A DNA stretch of 64,000 nucleotides from Neurospora tetrasperma FGSC 2508. Its lineage: Eukaryota > Ascomycota > Sordariomycetes > Sordariales > Sordariaceae. This document shows, piece by piece, positions 61,749 through 64,000 of the stretch (position 1 is the stretch's first letter; every line of letters begins with the position of its first letter). The position numbers and the translations under genes were made by a program. The notes under the pieces were generated by a model. That model was not told the origin of the DNA. It ran no database searches and saw only the letters and a program-made list of their open reading frames with translations. Location: contig NW_009799101.1 of the NCBI RefSeq assembly GCF_000213175.1, positions 1,458,341 through 1,522,340 of the forward strand. Direction: 5' to 3'.

Positions 61749-62883
61749 TGAAGAGAGAGGTGAAGAGAGGTTAACGTACAAGACCTGTACTTTCTCGTCT
61801 CCCTATCTATATGTTTACGCCCTTACCTGTCCATACATATTCGGATACTCCCTATAACCTTCAACTACCAGGTCTTTCAGATGAGCTGCTGATGAATTGG
61901 GCCCAGTAGTTGTGGTCCTAAACTTGAACCGATATGCAGCAGAACTATCGGCGACAGTCAACAGATGATATCAACAAGCCTTGAAGGGTTCTAGTTCACC
62001 ATCACAAACCACCCCATAGACAAGACGCCTTACCAACAACTTGAACAGTGGTCGAGCATGTTATCCAGTATCACAATTCCTGTATCCTTTATCCTAATAC
62101 TCCTATCCTATCCTGGAGATAACCTTCCTTCCGTCCCTTTTCAATCCATATGATACCTTTAACTCAACCACATACAATGCATGCCGTCCTAACCGACCCA
62201 CCGACTATGCCTTGCCATACCCCATTAGCCAACCGACCGACCAGTCGACCTTTTCAATAATGCCTTTCTTTTCAATCAGTTCCCTTTCTTTCTTTCTTTC
62301 TTTCCATCCTTCTTTATCCTCCGTATACGCTCCACATACGCACCCTAGCCACCAATTTCATCGTACGTCTTCTGTATATACAGCCTTCTTTTTTCCCACT
62401 TCCTTTTCCTCCCAAGGAGAACTATTATCCAACCACGCTGAATCAAACCCCACTTGTTCCCTTCTACCATCCCTTCCACAGGTTGCTCATCCACCCGCTC
62501 GCTTGCTCAATTAGTCTGCCTGCTTAGCCTGTACAATATATAAATGTATGTATGTATGTATGTATGGGGTATCAAAAACACACTGCAGTAGTAGTCGTAG
62601 TAGTAGTAGTAGTAGTAAAAGATATAGTAGGAAAACTCGACGGAGCAATTTCCCTCGTGGGTCTCAGCGACGCTCACTCCCCTGCCAATGATGTGTATGT
62701 GAAAATGAAATGGTGGTGTGTTTTTTGGTATGTACAGTGACTGTCCGACTCCCACACCGGGAACAGTATTTTTGTGTTTCTTTATTGTAATCCGCTTATT
62801 GTGCAACTTGAGAACCATCCAGTTCCGCAAGATTGCGCGGATTATCATGGGTAGATGTTGGTGGATGTGAATATGTGAACAGA
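61749..62883. other. Convergent 3' region between HTD2 and the unknown gene
   Basis: No gene seen. Contains a CTTT repeat (about 62284-62305), a (TGTA)n repeat, a GTA repeat and TGTATATA near 62373, which matches a PUF3-type element if transcribed on the + strand. Confidence 0.5.
62543..62617. repeat. (TGTA)n and (GTA)n microsatellites
   Basis: About five TGTA units (62545-62564) and, after a 22-bp gap, a GTA-rich repeat with one interruption (62587-62617), downstream of the last gene. Confidence 0.8.
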
Positions 62884-64000
62884 TCAGGCAAAGCCAGTAG
62901 CTTTAAAATCCCTGAGCAGCTTGACAAGAGCAGAATCATCTTCACTCACACCAATAATGCCTTCCCTCTTGTTAGCGGCCGTCGCCTCCAGTACAGCCGG
63001 TGCTGATGCGGATGCCAACGTAGAACTCGACACAGGCCTAGGCGGTGGTGGCGGAGCCATAGTAGGTGGCGCCGGCGGCATGAAAGAACTATTTCTACTA
63101 GAGACCGGAACCCTGGGAATCGCCGGCGGCGCAGTGGCGGGCGGACTAGGCGTGGCCGGCATCGTCATGGGGCTAATGTCCTCGCTGCGGCTGCTGCTGG
63201 CGCTGTGGTGGCTGAGGTATCCGCTGTTGCCGGCCATAGTCGGCGGAGACGGCGGCGTGAACGAGCTATTCCTGCTGGAGACTGGAACTCTCGGAATTGG
63301 CGGCGGCGCCGTGTTGGGCGGGCTAGGCGTGGCCGGCATCGTCATAGGACTGATGTCCTCGCTACGGCTGCTGCTGGCGCTGTGGTGGCTTAGGTTTACG
63401 CTGCTTCCGTAGCCGGTGCCGTTGGCATAGATGCCGCTGTTACGGCTGATCTCGTTTGTGAAAATGGGGTTTCCGTCACCGCTGCCGTTAATGGCGGGCT
63501 CGGCGGTCAGCCCCAATTCGCGCTGGAACTCAAATACGGGTGTGTCAACTTCGGTGACGGGATCGAGAGTAGTTTCGCTGATGTCCGGGAAGAGCGAGAA
63601 GGATGGAATCGGGGGTGGCGGCAGGCTGGGCGGTGGGGGATAGGCTCCGATGTTATATTTGCCGGAAGCAATCATGGACGAGCGGACAGTTGCCCGACGT
63701 GCTTTGAGCATCGCCGCGGTGTCTGGTGCCAGTCCTCCTTGGCCTCCCGCTCCTTGTTCGGTAGGGGACATATCTCCTGCGTTTCTACCCGTGTTGTCAA
63801 GGGGACTCTCAACGTCCACGACCACGGGCGAACCGGGCCAGACCTCCTCCTGGCCGTCAGAAGCAAGACCATCAAAGTCGAGCGCTTGTCCGGAAGCTTC
63901 CTCGAGCGCATGGCGGTTCCGTCTGAGATAGCCGTCGAGCTCATCGAAGAGTCGTGACAGCACGGTACGAAGCATGGTCTCCTGCTCCTTCAGTGGATCC
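62884..64000 (-). CDS. Unknown Pro/Ser-rich protein, C-terminal part
   Basis: The last 372 codons of a frame open to the right window edge; an ATG at 63975 is probably internal because the frame continues upstream. I do not recognise the family. Seen: a helical, charged start (MLRTVLSRLFDELDGYLRR), an acidic stretch with SPLDNTGR, a proline run, and two tandem 59-residue units each with SHHSASSSRSEDISPMTMPA and IPRVPVSSRNSSF; the tail ends in SEDDSALVKLLRDFKATGFA, a short amphipathic helix. The Ser/Pro repeats are likely disordered and rich in kinase sites. PxxP runs could bind SH3 domains (inference). Coding is supported by the long frame and by the repeats staying in frame. The N-terminal domain that would identify it lies outside the window. 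Confidence 0.85.
   Translation of the reverse strand, partial: DPLKEQETMLRTVLSRLFDELDGYLRRNRHALEEASGQALDFDGLASDGQEEVWPGSPVVVDVESPLDNTGRNAGDMSPTEQGAGGQGGLAPDTAAMLKARRATVRSSMIASGKYNIGAYPPPPSLPPPPIPSFSLFPDISETTLDPVTEVDTPVFEFQRELGLTAEPAINGSGDGNPIFTNEISRNSGIYANGTGYGSSVNLSHHSASSSRSEDISPMTMPATPSPPNTAPPPIPRVPVSSRNSSFTPPSPPTMAGNSGYLSHHSASSSRSEDISPMTMPATPSPPATAPPAIPRVPVSSRNSSFMPPAPPTMAPPPPPRPVSSSTLASASAPAVLEATAANKREGIIGVSEDDSALVKLLRDFKATGFA
63056..63403 (-). repeat. 177-bp coding tandem duplication (two copies)
   Basis: Copy 1 is 63056-63232 and copy 2 starts at 63233; the period is 177 bp, or 59 codons. Copies differ mainly at third positions plus a few replacements, so the duplication is moderately old and kept in frame. 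Confidence 0.88.

Overview
The window looks like euchromatic nuclear DNA of a filamentous ascomycete, most likely a Sordariales species close to Neurospora or Sordaria. The grounds are: (1) a dispersed 5S rRNA gene of Neurospora type with a TATA element at -29; (2) short introns (54-144 bp) with GT..AG ends and CTAAC/CTGAC-like branch sites; (3) proteins typical of filamentous fungi, including a met-8/MET6 methionine synthase, a Pan1 with EH domains and a CaMKK with a fungal tail; (4) long leaders and gene-free stretches rich in simple repeats. No bacterial-type operon, CRISPR array, tRNA gene or recognisable virus-like element was seen. Product names rest on reading the translations; no database search was run.

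Layout. 1-738 (-): 5' end of a GPI ethanolamine phosphate transferase 3 gene (GPI13/PIG-O), cut by the window edge. 2265-2810 (-): small single-pass membrane protein with two LPxY motifs. 2811-11681: gene-poor, with a possible relic of a reductase, a 242-bp MITE-like element, a pure A/T tract and a long T run. 11682-14464 (+): PUF3-like pumilio protein. 16324-18789 (-): cobalamin-independent methionine synthase. 21331-25944 (+): Pan1 endocytic scaffold. 26900-27018 (+): 5S rRNA. 31895-34306 (+): forkhead transcription factor without an FHA domain. 36732-37617 (-): ATG101. 38886-40910 (+): peroxin PEX3. 41809-42507 (-): TRAPP subunit BET5. 43797-46379 (+): CaMKK-like kinase. 46380-56614: 10 kb with no supportable gene. 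56615-58170 (+): HAL4/SAT4-like kinase. 60096-61748 (+): mitochondrial 3-hydroxyacyl-thioester dehydratase HTD2. 62884-64000 (-): C-terminal part of an unknown proline/serine-rich protein with a 177-bp tandem duplication.

These are housekeeping and regulatory genes with no obvious shared pathway. Several pairs are divergent and may share upstream DNA (methionine synthase/pan1, atg101/pex3, bet5/CaMKK). I see no convincing undescribed multi-gene system. The most unusual signals are non-coding: four perfect copies of the 10-bp palindrome TACCTAGGTA in intergenic DNA, the MITE-like element, the compact 5S gene with a precisely placed TATA, and the 10-kb gene desert.
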